Counted from the first letter of the stretch, positions 17,038 through 26,932 are shown. The stretch: DNA of 64,000 nt from Gilvimarinus agarilyticus (GCF_000832015.1 NZ_JXCJ01000001.1:3865041-3929040); one strand, 5' to 3'. The notes: generated by a model not told the origin, from the sequence alone. Numbers and translations: made by a program.

Positions 17038-18846
17038 ATGGCCGATTGCGCACGACAGCTTGCAGAACACACGACCTTTCAGGCATTTATAAATTGCTAC
17101 CTGCGCGAGGTTGATCCGGGCCAGTGGGTCAGCCCAGATACCCCATCTATCCAAGCGGCATTAACGCCCAGCGCCCCCTTGTTACAGCTGCGCTTACCGA
17201 GGCAAAAGATAACGCTACTACTGGCCGTACCCTACCGTTCGCGCGTAGGCCGCCACCACATCAGCGCGGTATTTTTACCAATGCCAGAGACAGCGGCCGG
17301 CTATAAACAGGAAGGATTCTGGAGCACATTGCTCTTATTGGTGAAAGAGTTATTTTACGAGCGGAACCAGAGCCACGGGCTAAAACACCGCCAGCTGGAG
17401 TTAACCCACCGCTTAACAGACAGCCTACAAAACACCATCCGCTATTTAGACGCTCGCTGGCAGCTGCCGTACCAAAGCTGCGATGATTTTATCAGTGCCG
17501 AGCAAAGTTTACTGCTAGGTCACTGGTTGCACCCTACCCCCAAAAGCCGTCAGGGAATTTTAGATTGGCAACATGAAATGGTCACCCCGGAGTTGCAGGG
17601 TGAATTTCAAATGCACTATTTTGTCGCCGACCGAAAACTCGTTGAACAAGATTCCCTGCGATTAAAAAGCGCTGAAGATTTAATTATCGATGCCTTTGGC
17701 GGTACCTCTGACACCATAGCACTGACCTACAATGAGGTACTGCTGCCAGCGCACCCGCTGCAAGCACAATGGCTGCTGACTCGCTCGCATGTGCAGCAGT
17801 GGATAGCCGCCGATGAGTTACGTTATTTAGGCCCACGGGGGCAAGTGTTTACGGCTACCTCATCGGTGCGCTCGGTGTATCAGCGTCACACCCCCTGGAT
17901 GTATAAGGTTTCGTTACCGGTCAAAATCACTAACTCATTACGTCAAAATAAAACCCACGAGCTGCGCGCCGGCGTGTTAATGGCGGATCTTATTGAGCGC
18001 TTAGGCTTTAGCCAACGGTTTAAACAATTTCAGTTAATTAGTGACCCCGCATATTTAACGTTGCGACACCCGGAGCTTTCCGAAACCGGGTTTGAAACCA
18101 TATTGCGCGACAACCCCTTTGGCGCACAGTCGGGGCGCCACGTTTACTGTATGGCGGCGTTAGTGCAAGACACCTGGCACCCAGATCAAGCACACACGCT
18201 TCTTAGCGAGATTATTTACCGCTGCGCCACGCAAGAGCAGCGCCCTGCCCGCGCGGTAGCAGTAGATTGGTTTGACGCCTATTGGCAATGCGCTATCGAG
18301 CCTTGTATTCGACTATACGATCAGTACGGCATCGCGCTTGAAGCACATCAACAAAATAGCTTGCTGCGTTTAGCCGATGGCTACCCCAAAACTTATTATT
18401 ACCGCGACAATCAGGGCTTTTATCTCGACGAGGCACGAAAGCCGCAGTTGCTAAAATGGCAACCAAAGCTTGACCACGATAGCGAATTATTTTATGCCAC
18501 CGCAGCCATCAATGATCGCTTTGGATATTATCTGTTAATCAATCAACTATTTGCCGTTATTTATCGTTTAGGTGCCGACGGTATTATCAGTGAAGACGAG
18601 CTCATTAATATCCTGCAACAAAAGCTAACCGGGTTATGCAAGGTATTAACCGGCAGCGGAAAATTGTTAGTAGAAACCTGGTTAACTCAACCACTGTTAC
18701 CGGCAAAAGCCAACCTACTCACACGGGTGGAGGACATTGACGAACTCGAGGCCGATTTAGAGCTGGCCGCCTACAGCGATATTACCAACCCTCTGTGCGC
18801 GGCGATGCCGCTCGATGAGACAGTCAGGGAGAGCGCTTATGTTTGA
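17038..18846 (+). CDS. asbA: IucA/IucC family siderophore (NIS) synthetase, AsbA-like
   Basis: 602 residues. NIS synthetases use ATP to activate a citrate carboxylate and couple it to an amine. The family nucleotide motif is present as LLLGHWLHPTPKSRQGI (near residue 160), followed by LLPAHPLQAQWLL, the TATSSVRSVYQ loop and KVSLPVKITNSLRQN. The C-terminal part has the FerIII-like helical domain (IALEAHQQNSLL). It opens a run of overlapping genes whose order (two NIS synthetases, AMP ligase, carrier protein/AsbE, dehydroshikimate dehydratase) is that of petrobactin. The name asbA comes from this order; which of the two synthetases acts first cannot be proven from sequence. In petrobactin assembly AsbA joins spermidine to citrate. 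Fur box upstream; overlaps the next gene by eight bases. Confidence 0.88.
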   Translation: MADCARQLAEHTTFQAFINCYLREVDPGQWVSPDTPSIQAALTPSAPLLQLRLPRQKITLLLAVPYRSRVGRHHISAVFLPMPETAAGYKQEGFWSTLLLLVKELFYERNQSHGLKHRQLELTHRLTDSLQNTIRYLDARWQLPYQSCDDFISAEQSLLLGHWLHPTPKSRQGILDWQHEMVTPELQGEFQMHYFVADRKLVEQDSLRLKSAEDLIIDAFGGTSDTIALTYNEVLLPAHPLQAQWLLTRSHVQQWIAADELRYLGPRGQVFTATSSVRSVYQRHTPWMYKVSLPVKITNSLRQNKTHELRAGVLMADLIERLGFSQRFKQFQLISDPAYLTLRHPELSETGFETILRDNPFGAQSGRHVYCMAALVQDTWHPDQAHTLLSEIIYRCATQEQRPARAVAVDWFDAYWQCAIEPCIRLYDQYGIALEAHQQNSLLRLADGYPKTYYYRDNQGFYLDEARKPQLLKWQPKLDHDSELFYATAAINDRFGYYLLINQLFAVIYRLGADGIISEDELINILQQKLTGLCKVLTGSGKLLVETWLTQPLLPAKANLLTRVEDIDELEADLELAAYSDITNPLCAAMPLDETVRESAYV

Positions 18847-20728
18847 GGCAGCAAAAGCGCAACCCAATAACATCAAGAGTAAAACGCACGAGGCATTAAC
18901 CACACCTCAAGCTCACAAGGAGCTCAGCTCCCCCCTCAAAGGCGGATTATCAAAAATCCGTGAAAGCAACGCGCAACGTATTGTTCGGCAGGCGCTAGAG
19001 GCGGCGCTGTTTGAAGGGCTGGTGGATTACATTTACGTGCCCGGTAAAACTGAACGGTGGGGCACTGTGTATTTTAGTCTGCACAATACCGACTATCGCT
19101 GCCGGGGCCGGGTACGTGGTTTCGCACGGGTACGGTTGGACCTTGGCGGCTTAACTCGAGTCCAACGCACAAGTACCTCAACCAGTGCGGAACACTTACT
19201 CGAGCAACTATTGGACGCACTGCCGGCGGAGCTCGAGGCCCGCACCCGGTTTGCGCAAGAGCTGAGTCAAACCCGCCGCTGGTGCGACTGGAACTCACAG
19301 CATAACCCAACACAGCCTTTGTGCCGGCGAGGTTTAGCGTTTGCTGAGCTCGAAATGGCGATGACCGAAGGCCACCCCTACCACCCGTGCTTTAAAGCGC
19401 GTATCGGTTTTAGCGAAGAGGATCACCGCCGCTTTAGTCCAGAGTCCGCATCGCCGATTACTCTTCACTGGCTTGCCATTCCCAACGGTTACGTCGTGTG
19501 TTCAGGGGAGGCCGAACGCCGTAACGACTTTTATCACGCCGAGCTGGGCGCTACCGGCTTTGCCACACTGCAAGCGCGCGCCCGAGCGCGAGGGGTAGAT
19601 CCACACGCGGTTACCTTTGTACCTGTGCATCCCTGGCAGTGGCAACAATGCTTAGTCGAGCCCTTTCGCAAAACCGGCGCGGCCATTGTTGACTTGGGCC
19701 AACCCGGTGACGACTACTGGGCCAGCCAGTCTGTGCGAACCCTCATTAACCGGCAGCAGCCCGCTAAAGCTGATATTAAGTTGCCCTTGAATATTATCAA
19801 CACATCCGCCCCCAGGCACTTGCTGAGCCACGGCATAGAATCAGGCCCGGCGCTGTCGCAATGGCTTGCTGCCACCGTAGAGCAAGATAGTTTTTTTCAG
19901 CAGTATCCGCTGGTCATACTGCGCGAATACGCCGGGATTCGGGTTAAAGAAACTGAACTGTTTGCAAACCACGATCCGGCTATCTGTCAGCTTGGGGCAC
20001 TGTGGCGCGAGAGCATCGCCAGGCACCAAAAACCGAACGAAGCAGCCGTGCCACTGATGGCGCTCGCCCTGATCGAACAAGACGGTAAACCTTTTATTGA
20101 CCCGTGGGTACAAGGCTACGGTTTAACCCCATGGCTAACCCAGCTACTCGATACGTTAATTTTCCCGGTTTGGCACCTGCTGGCGCACCACGGTATTGGC
20201 CTTGAGGCGCACGGGCAAAACACCATCTTATTGCATCAAAACGGTTGGCCTGCGCGCTTAGCCGCGCGCGACTTTCATGAGAGCGTCGAGTATGTCGATG
20301 CGTTTTTAGCCAACCCCGACACCGCGCCAGATTTTGCACAACAGGCGCGTTACGCCCACGCCAAACCCGATGAATATTATTGGATGAAAAACATTGAGGC
20401 GCTGCGCGAGCTAGCCATGGATACCTTATTTGTTTTTCATTTATCCGAGCTTGCACTGTTATTAGACGAGCATTACGGCTTAAACGAAGCCCGGTTTTGG
20501 GCGATGGTGAGCGACTGTCTGGCGCGTTACCGAGAAGCGGGCCATTGCAACACAGAGCGGCTGGATCAACTCGGCTATCAAGCGCCAATGATTAACGTCG
20601 AATCACTGCTGCGTAAAAAACTGTGCGCCGACGGACAAGAATATCACCACCGTGTGTTTAACCCCTTATCGCAAGATAACGGCCAATCTATTACCCAAGA
20701 GGTGCCCGATGCTGTTTTACCTCGATGA
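18839..20728 (+). CDS. asbB: IucA/IucC family siderophore (NIS) synthetase, AsbB-like
   Basis: About 629 residues from ATG 18839, which has AGGGAGAG in front and overlaps the previous stop; the frame is open further upstream, but not convincingly translated. It shows the classical motif MTEGHPYHPCFKARIGF, then FVPVHPWQWQQ, RTLINRQQPAKADIKLPLNI and GIGLEAHGQNTILLHQNG, all hallmarks of the IucA/IucC fold. It would add the second amine arm to the citrate intermediate, as AsbB does. It ends inside the start region of the AMP ligase (20-base overlap), so translation is coupled. Confidence 0.88.
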   Translation: MFEAAKAQPNNIKSKTHEALTTPQAHKELSSPLKGGLSKIRESNAQRIVRQALEAALFEGLVDYIYVPGKTERWGTVYFSLHNTDYRCRGRVRGFARVRLDLGGLTRVQRTSTSTSAEHLLEQLLDALPAELEARTRFAQELSQTRRWCDWNSQHNPTQPLCRRGLAFAELEMAMTEGHPYHPCFKARIGFSEEDHRRFSPESASPITLHWLAIPNGYVVCSGEAERRNDFYHAELGATGFATLQARARARGVDPHAVTFVPVHPWQWQQCLVEPFRKTGAAIVDLGQPGDDYWASQSVRTLINRQQPAKADIKLPLNIINTSAPRHLLSHGIESGPALSQWLAATVEQDSFFQQYPLVILREYAGIRVKETELFANHDPAICQLGALWRESIARHQKPNEAAVPLMALALIEQDGKPFIDPWVQGYGLTPWLTQLLDTLIFPVWHLLAHHGIGLEAHGQNTILLHQNGWPARLAARDFHESVEYVDAFLANPDTAPDFAQQARYAHAKPDEYYWMKNIEALRELAMDTLFVFHLSELALLLDEHYGLNEARFWAMVSDCLARYREAGHCNTERLDQLGYQAPMINVESLLRKKLCADGQEYHHRVFNPLSQDNGQSITQEVPDAVLPR

Positions 20729-22001
20729 TAAACCCTATGATCAAACCGCCGTCCAGCACCGCTGGACAATACTTGACGCTATCGCCGCCCTAAAAACCTG
20801 CCGCCGTATTGCTGTGTGTACCCAGGACACCTTCGAGTGGCTGGCTATCGCACTTTATTGTCGCAAGCGAGGTTTATCGGTCGCGCCGATTCACCCCGAC
20901 ACACCTCATACTGTTGCCTTAGAGAAAGCCACTGCTTTTGGATGCGACGCCCTTGTCTGGCAATACGCCGAGCAATTGCAAACGCTCGAGCCAAGCACAA
21001 TGCCGGGCGGCACCTTGATACAATTTAGCTCCGGCACCACCGGCGCGCCCAAACAAATTGAACGCCGCTGGGCTGATATTGACATCGAGATTGAGCATTA
21101 CAACCAAACTATTCAGCTGCAACCCGACGTAGTTCCCGTGGTGGCCTGCTCAGTCACTCATTCCTACGGATTTATTTGTGGCCTGCTGGCGAGCATGGCG
21201 CGCGGCGCGACACCACACATCATTACCGGCTGGAACCCCAAGCACTTGCTACGCACGCTGCAGCAGTATTCCAAACCCTTGCTGTACAGCTCACCGGTAT
21301 TTATTAAAACCCTATTAATGCTCTGGCGCGACGCGCAGCCTTTGTACGGCGTAATGACCTCGGGCGCGGTGACGCCCGAGCAAGATTTTGCCGTGTTACA
21401 AAATAAAGCCCGGCATGTTTGGCAGCAGTACGGCTGCTCAGAGGCCGGCTGTGTCGCCCTTGCCTACCAGCCCGAAAGTGCCCGCGTTATGGGCCGGGCA
21501 TTGGGCCACTGCCAATTAGTAACAAGCCGTAATCCCGCCGCCCCCACCGAGGTGATTGTGCGCCAGAACGGACGCGACATTCATACCGGCGACGCCGGTT
21601 ACGTAGATTCAACCGATAACCCGCACCTGCATTTTTGTGGCCGTATTGACGACACCATCATCACGGCCGGTTTCAACGTTTACCCCCAAGAGGTAGAAAG
21701 CGCACTCACGATGCACCCAACCATTGCCGAGGCAGTGGTGTTCAGCATGCCCGACCCACTGGCCGGCGAACGGGTCGCCGCTATTTATACGGCCACTACC
21801 GCCCTAACAGACGAGCAACTGCGCGAGCTCTACCGACAACACCTTACCAGTCACCAAAAGCCAAGTTGGATTCAGCGGGTCGATAAAATTCCGCGTCTCG
21901 CCAACGGAAAAATTAGCCGCCGGCAACTCACGCAACGTTTTTTTAAGCAGGCCGCGCAGCAACCAGACAGAACCAATAACGACGAGGGAGCGCCCGCATG
22001 A
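20709..22001 (+). CDS. asbC: AMP-dependent ligase, AsbC-like (3,4-dihydroxybenzoate activation)
   Basis: About 430 residues from ATG 20709 (MLFYLDDKPYDQ), chosen for AAGAGGTG seven bases upstream. Adenylate-forming motifs in order: QFSSGTTGAPKQIERRW (P-loop), WQQYGCSEAGC, IHTGDAGYVD, CGRIDDTIITAGFNVYP and the C-terminal lysine motif NGKISRRQL. AsbC adenylates 3,4-dihydroxybenzoate and loads it on the AsbD carrier; the gene order and the next two genes support that substrate. It overlaps the downstream gene as ATGA. Confidence 0.85.
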   Translation: MLFYLDDKPYDQTAVQHRWTILDAIAALKTCRRIAVCTQDTFEWLAIALYCRKRGLSVAPIHPDTPHTVALEKATAFGCDALVWQYAEQLQTLEPSTMPGGTLIQFSSGTTGAPKQIERRWADIDIEIEHYNQTIQLQPDVVPVVACSVTHSYGFICGLLASMARGATPHIITGWNPKHLLRTLQQYSKPLLYSSPVFIKTLLMLWRDAQPLYGVMTSGAVTPEQDFAVLQNKARHVWQQYGCSEAGCVALAYQPESARVMGRALGHCQLVTSRNPAAPTEVIVRQNGRDIHTGDAGYVDSTDNPHLHFCGRIDDTIITAGFNVYPQEVESALTMHPTIAEAVVFSMPDPLAGERVAAIYTATTALTDEQLRELYRQHLTSHQKPSWIQRVDKIPRLANGKISRRQLTQRFFKQAAQQPDRTNNDEGAPA

Positions 22002-23257
22002 GCGATGAATTACAACCCCAGTTTTGGCCCCAGCTTGAACAACTCGTGGCGCAACACTTACCTCGCGTGCCGCAACACGCGCTTACTCGCGAGGCCCACT
22101 TAAGTTATGACTTAAACCTGGACTCGGTGGAGTTAATGCAGCTGCTGGTGCTGCTCGAAACCGAAGCGGGTTTTACCATTCCCGATTACGCACTCAACCC
22201 AGAGACACTACAGACTCTTGGTGATCTGGAGCGCATCTTAACCACGGATAACGAACAGTCCGTGGGCGAACCCGAGCTCGACGTAAAAGTGCACTGTGTA
22301 GTGAGCTGTTTATGCCATCCAATTAAACAGGCAGAGATCGACCACCGACCGCTGTATTTTGGGGTATGGGATGCCGAAGTGTTTATCGATGATGCATCGC
22401 GGCTGCGCTATCACGCCGATGATGTCGATCATGATTTTTTCTTTAAGTGGTTTGCCGCACTGTACGGCGCAAATGTCACCCAGTGGTACGACAACACCCT
22501 AAGCAAAGCGCACAACATCGCCTGCTTACAGTCATTGATGAGCGAACGCAGCGAACGCGACCACCTGATGGTCATGATCGATATGTATCGTTTACCGGAG
22601 CGCGAGAACCGCTTTGAGTTAAATCCGTTTCCCCATTACGTGTTGCTTGAGAACAGCCAGCAGCCCGATAAAGTTTGGATGTGGGATCCAGACTTTCGTT
22701 GGGAGGGCGAGCTGGAGCGCCGCAAAGTACTCTACGCCATCGAATCTCCCGCCGTCGCCGGCGGCTACGCACTAGACACACGGGATTTACACGAGCCTGC
22801 AGCCGAGCAGGTTACCGCGTACTTTGCCGCCTGCATGCAAAGCACCAACGTCTTAACCCAGGCGGTCGAGCGGGTAATCGACGCCCATCGCCCGGCCACC
22901 GGCACCGAGCCGCTCGCACACTTAGGGCAGGCGTTATCCGAGTTACCGGTACTCGCCATCCGTAAATACGCCTACGAGCACGGGCTTGCCTATTTTTACC
23001 GCGCCATTGGCCGCCCCATGGATGAGTTTGAGAGTTGGTGTGTAGTCATCGAAGCGCTGGCCAAAGGCTACGAGCAGGTGCTCTACCTGGCAAACAAATG
23101 GTCGATGACTGAAAAAGATACCGACTACACCGCCTTAAGCGCTGCGATTGATGAGCAACACCGCCGTGAAAATCGTATCAAAGCGGCCGTGTTAGAGGCC
23201 TATAACGACTGGCAAGCTACCCTGACAACCCCACAACGGCAAGAGGCGTTGCCATGA
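21998..23257 (+). CDS. Fused AsbD-AsbE: aryl carrier protein plus condensing enzyme (DUF6005)
   Basis: 419 residues. Residues about 1-88 are an acyl/aryl carrier domain with the phosphopantetheine serine in DLNLDSVELMQLLVLLE. From about residue 95 the chain matches the AsbE family: CVVSCLCHPIKQAEI, ADDVDHDFFFKWFAALYGANV, PHYVLLENSQ, VWMWDPDFRWEG and IRKYAYEHGLAYFYRAIGRPMDEFE. AsbE moves the carrier-bound 3,4-dihydroxybenzoyl group onto a primary amine of spermidine or of the spermidinyl-citrate. In Bacillus anthracis AsbD and AsbE are separate genes, so one chain here is a notable fusion. GAGGGAG precedes the ATG. It overlaps both neighbours by four bases. Confidence 0.82.
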   Translation: MSDELQPQFWPQLEQLVAQHLPRVPQHALTREAHLSYDLNLDSVELMQLLVLLETEAGFTIPDYALNPETLQTLGDLERILTTDNEQSVGEPELDVKVHCVVSCLCHPIKQAEIDHRPLYFGVWDAEVFIDDASRLRYHADDVDHDFFFKWFAALYGANVTQWYDNTLSKAHNIACLQSLMSERSERDHLMVMIDMYRLPERENRFELNPFPHYVLLENSQQPDKVWMWDPDFRWEGELERRKVLYAIESPAVAGGYALDTRDLHEPAAEQVTAYFAACMQSTNVLTQAVERVIDAHRPATGTEPLAHLGQALSELPVLAIRKYAYEHGLAYFYRAIGRPMDEFESWCVVIEALAKGYEQVLYLANKWSMTEKDTDYTALSAAIDEQHRRENRIKAAVLEAYNDWQATLTTPQRQEALP

Positions 23258-24087
23258 TGCACTTATCCCTTTGCACCATTAGTTTTCGTCATCATTTAGT
23301 CTCGCTACCCGAGCTTGCTACCTTTGCAGCCCGGGCAGGGTTTGATGGTATAGAACTGTGGGCCGCACACGCGCGCAGCCTCAGCAACCAACCGGCGCTA
23401 AACGGTCGCTGGCTGGACGCGATGAACCTGCAAGTATCTATGTTGAGCGATTACCTACCCTTTACCGGCAGCGCCGCTGGCGGGCAAACTAAGTTGGCGC
23501 AGTTATGCGAGTTGGCCGATCACTGGGACTCCTACAAACTGCGCACCTTTGCCGGTCACAAAGCCAGTGCCGAGACCAACCCTCTGGAGCTACAGGCATT
23601 GATCTCGCGCCTGCGCGATTACTGCCAACAAGCTCACGACCGGGGTTGTGAGTTGCTCATCGAAACTCACCCCAACACTCAGGCCGATACCATTCAATCC
23701 ACACTGGATCTCATCGAGGCGGTAAATCATCCGGCGCTAAAAGTTAACCTGGATGTACTGCATATCTGGGAGGCCCATGAAGACCCCATCAAGGCCTGGC
23801 ACGTGATGGCGCCCTACATTCACCACCTACACTTTAAAAACATTAGCCAGCGGCAACAGCTGCCCGTGTTTGCCCCGGCCAATGTTTACTCCGCCGCCGG
23901 CAGCCGCGAGGGCATGGTGCCATTATTTGAAGGTGCCTACGATTTTGCCAGCTTTATCAATATGCTGCCGCAAGACCGAATCCACAGTGCCTCGCTCGAG
24001 TGGTTTGGGCACGACCCACAAGCCGTTATCGCCGAAGATTGCCAACAAATTCGCCGTGCGCGTGCCGGGCGTTTATGCGAGGCGTAA
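23254..24087 (+). CDS. asbF: 3-dehydroshikimate dehydratase, AsbF-like
   Basis: 277 residues, a xylose-isomerase-like TIM barrel. It would turn 3-dehydroshikimate into 3,4-dihydroxybenzoate (protocatechuate). Expected metal ligands are visible at the ends of strands: LLIETHPNTQ (Glu), VNLDVLHIWEAH (Asp), HHLHFKNIS (His) and SASLEWFGHD (Glu), in the order known for AsbF. It starts at an ATG overlapping the AsbDE stop (a second ATG follows at once) and ends inside the start of the DUF418 gene. It supplies the aryl group for AsbC, which completes a petrobactin-type pathway. Confidence 0.88.
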   Translation: MMHLSLCTISFRHHLVSLPELATFAARAGFDGIELWAAHARSLSNQPALNGRWLDAMNLQVSMLSDYLPFTGSAAGGQTKLAQLCELADHWDSYKLRTFAGHKASAETNPLELQALISRLRDYCQQAHDRGCELLIETHPNTQADTIQSTLDLIEAVNHPALKVNLDVLHIWEAHEDPIKAWHVMAPYIHHLHFKNISQRQQLPVFAPANVYSAAGSREGMVPLFEGAYDFASFINMLPQDRIHSASLEWFGHDPQAVIAEDCQQIRRARAGRLCEA

Positions 24088-25412
24088 TCAGTGCCGCCGC
24101 AGGCAACGCGCCACAGCGCATTCAAGCGATCGACACCCTGCGGGGTATCGCGGTGCTAGGCATACTGCTGCTTAATATCGTCAGTTTTAGTTTGCCGCGC
24201 GCCTACATAGACCCCAGTGTTTACGGTGGCTACCAGGGGTGGAACTTAACCGCTTTTGGGATGACGCATTTGTTTTTTGAAGGCACCATGCGCGGGCTGT
24301 TTTCACTGCTGTTTGGTGCCAGCGTGCTATTACTGACTGGCGACTGGCGCCGCTCTACGGCGCCGCAGAATATGGCCGACCTTTATTACCGGCGTATGGT
24401 CTGGTTATTTTTATTCGGCATTATTCACGCGTGGCTGCTTTTATGGTTTGGCGATGTTTTATATTGGTACGCATTAGCCGGCATGTTTTTGTACCCAGCG
24501 CGAAAAATGCGAGCGCGCTGGTTAATGGTTATCGGCGTGCTGTTACTGGCCACACTGATACCCCGCAGCATTATTAAAGTCGTGGATGCCAGCACCACCG
24601 AACGCGAGGCCCAGGCCGCCGAGCTGCGCTTAAGCAGCGGGCACGAGCTAAGCCAAAAAGAGCAGGGCGCGCTCGAGCACTGGGCGGACATTCAGCGCTG
24701 GCGCAAACCCGACAGGATCGAGGTGCAACGCCAGATCGACGCACTGCGCGGCGATTACCTGTCGGTTTTCGCCGAGCTCAAGCCAACCATAATCGCCTAC
24801 CAATCGACGATTTTGTACCGTGGCGGCTTCTTCGATGCGCTCGGTATGATGTTGCTCGGGATGGCGCTTCTTAAAGCCGGCGTGCTAACTGGAGAGCGCT
24901 CACAGCGCTTTTACGCACGACTCGCAGCCGGCGGCATCGGGCTTGGACTTAGCATAAACGTGCTTGAGCTAGCCGCACTGATTCGTCACGAGTTCAGTAT
25001 CGTTGCCGTCTTGAAATGGGGATTCCTCGGCCTGTACTACGATCTCGGCCGAGTGCCACTTACTCTGGGTTATGTCGGACTCGCACTTTGGGTTTATCAG
25101 CAAGGGTGGCTTCAGAAAACCCAAGGTTACTTAGCCTCTTGCGGCAAAATGGCACTCACGCTGTACGTGAGCCAGTCAATTATTTGTGCATTTATATTTT
25201 ATGGTTTTGGCCTTGGCTGGTATGGTCAGCTATCGCGCGTCGAAGTCTACAGCGTCGTTTTACTCATTTGGGCCCTACAATTAATCGGTAGCCAATGGTG
25301 GCTACGCTACTACCGCTTTGGGCCACTGGAGTGGCTTTGGCGCTCTTTGGTGTACTGGCAGCGCCAGCCAATGCGCAGGCGTCTTGTATCAGCGCCGGGA
25401 GCAACCTCTTGA
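24075..25412 (+). CDS. DUF418 family membrane protein (YeiB-like)
   Basis: About 445 residues from ATG 24075, 13 bases inside asbF; earlier codons are open but overlap asbF too far. The start RIQAIDTLRGIAVLGILLLNIVSFSLP and MRGLFSLLFGASVLLL are the family signature (related to acyltransferase-3 folds). Around ten membrane helices follow, and the C-terminal DUF418 part holds MALTLYVSQSIICAFIFYGFGLGWYG. A long polar loop (about residues 165-235) is likely periplasmic or cytosolic. Function of the family is not settled. Its coupling to asbF makes export, acylation or maturation of the siderophore worth considering. Confidence 0.87.
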   Translation: MRGVISAAAGNAPQRIQAIDTLRGIAVLGILLLNIVSFSLPRAYIDPSVYGGYQGWNLTAFGMTHLFFEGTMRGLFSLLFGASVLLLTGDWRRSTAPQNMADLYYRRMVWLFLFGIIHAWLLLWFGDVLYWYALAGMFLYPARKMRARWLMVIGVLLLATLIPRSIIKVVDASTTEREAQAAELRLSSGHELSQKEQGALEHWADIQRWRKPDRIEVQRQIDALRGDYLSVFAELKPTIIAYQSTILYRGGFFDALGMMLLGMALLKAGVLTGERSQRFYARLAAGGIGLGLSINVLELAALIRHEFSIVAVLKWGFLGLYYDLGRVPLTLGYVGLALWVYQQGWLQKTQGYLASCGKMALTLYVSQSIICAFIFYGFGLGWYGQLSRVEVYSVVLLIWALQLIGSQWWLRYYRFGPLEWLWRSLVYWQRQPMRRRLVSAPGATS

Positions 25413-25598
25413 GTCCACCTTAAAAATGCCGCACTCGCCGCTTAGCGTTATTCGGTGTAATCGCCTGGTTTTGCCATCAGCCCCATTACGCTTCTTTACC
25501 CAAATAATGGCATCTAAAACATCATTCTTCACGTACGTAAGGGGATACTAGAACAGGCAGCCGGTGTACCGCTGCAGTCTTTCAGGAGACACCCCAAT

Positions 25599-26903
25599 AT
25601 GTTTAACAATGCTCTTAAACGGCAAGTGAGCGAGCTACAACACAGTGCGAACGCGGCCAACGCTATTGTTAGCTCAATCAGAGATCATATGGCCTACATC
25701 GAGTTTTCACCTCAGGGTACAGTACTCGATGCTAACGAGCTCTTTTTAAACACGACCGGTTATGCCTTAAGCGGTATCGTCGGCAAGCACCACCGTCTTT
25801 TCTGTAGCTCGAGCTATGCCGACAGCCGCGAGTACCAAGACTTTTGGCGAGACTTAGCGGCAGGAAAAAGCATCAGTGGTACTTTCGCTCGCGTCACAGC
25901 AAGCGGCGAGCAAATATGGTTGGAGGCCACTTACTTTCCGATCTCTCGCGATGGTCAGATTCACAAAATCGCAAAAATAGCCACTGACGTCACCCGAGAA
26001 CACTTACGATTAAATGCTCAGGCCGATATTACCACGGCCTTAAACCGCTCTATGGCGGTCATAGAATTTAGCCCACATGGCACCATCCTTACCGCCAACG
26101 ATAATTTTTTACGTACCGTCGGCTACCGTTTAGAAGACATACAAGGCAAACACCACAAAATATTTTGCACCAAAGACTTCTACCACGAGCGGCCTAATTT
26201 TTGGCGCGAGCTATCCCAGGGCGGCTTCAAATCGGGCCGGTTTGAGCGCCGCAGCGCCTCGGGCAACACACTGTGGCTAGAGGCCACCTACAACCCCATT
26301 ATGGACGACAAGGGTAACGTTTATAAGGTGGTTAAGTTTGCCGCCGACATCAGTGCCCGGGTTGAGCACGCCAAACAAGTGTCGGCCGCCGCTCACGTCG
26401 CACATGATTCAGCTCTGCAAACCGCTGACACAGCCGTTAAAGGCACTAAAATGCTCGAGCAAGCGGTGAATAACTTTGCCTCCATCAATCAGCATGTAGA
26501 AGACGCGGTGACGTTAATAGATAAGCTCAACGAGCAGTCGTCGCACATTACCGCTATCGTCTCGACCATTAGTGGTATCGCCGAGCAAACCAACCTACTT
26601 GCGCTAAATGCCGCCATTGAGGCGGCCCGCGCGGGGGACTCCGGCCGGGGCTTTGCGGTGGTCGCCGATGAGGTAAGGCAACTGGCCGCGCGCACATCGC
26701 AATCAACCCAGGAAATCGCACAAGTCGTGAAACAAAATCAAGGGCTAACGCAAACCATTACCACCCAGATAAACTCAGTGTCGCACTCTGTTGGCGAGGG
26801 AAGCGCGCTCAATGTGCAGGTCGCGGAGGTTATCCACGACATTAATGTTAGCGCAAAAAAGGTATCGCACACGGTAGCAAGTTTATCGCTAAACGAGGAT
26901 TAA
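25599..26903 (+). CDS. Soluble PAS-PAS methyl-accepting chemotaxis protein, BdlA-like
   Basis: 434 residues with no membrane segment or HAMP domain. Two PAS domains (about 25-140 and 147-265) share FSPxGTxLxAN, GKHHxxFC and WLEATYxPI units and look like a duplication. The signalling tip is intact ([37 protein letters not shown] as seen at 26578-26690). The order and size match Pseudomonas BdlA, a cytosolic sensor that drives biofilm dispersal. The PAS cysteine in both HHRLFC and HHKIFC could bind heme or sense redox; that is inference. CAGGAG precedes the ATG. It stands alone between the siderophore operon and the GH87 gene. Confidence 0.88.
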   Translation: MFNNALKRQVSELQHSANAANAIVSSIRDHMAYIEFSPQGTVLDANELFLNTTGYALSGIVGKHHRLFCSSSYADSREYQDFWRDLAAGKSISGTFARVTASGEQIWLEATYFPISRDGQIHKIAKIATDVTREHLRLNAQADITTALNRSMAVIEFSPHGTILTANDNFLRTVGYRLEDIQGKHHKIFCTKDFYHERPNFWRELSQGGFKSGRFERRSASGNTLWLEATYNPIMDDKGNVYKVVKFAADISARVEHAKQVSAAAHVAHDSALQTADTAVKGTKMLEQAVNNFASINQHVEDAVTLIDKLNEQSSHITAIVSTISGIAEQTNLLALNAAIEAARAGDSGRGFAVVADEVRQLAARTSQSTQEIAQVVKQNQGLTQTITTQINSVSHSVGEGSALNVQVAEVIHDINVSAKKVSHTVASLSLNED

Positions 26904-26909
26904 CACCGC

Positions 26910-26932
26910 ACGCGAGAAAATTAGGCTCGCGT
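26910..26932 (+). terminator. Possible terminator after the chemoreceptor gene
   Basis: ACGCGAG paired with CTCGCGT around a nine-base AT-rich loop, six bases past the stop; the following sequence has only short T stretches, so it is weak. Confidence 0.4.
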
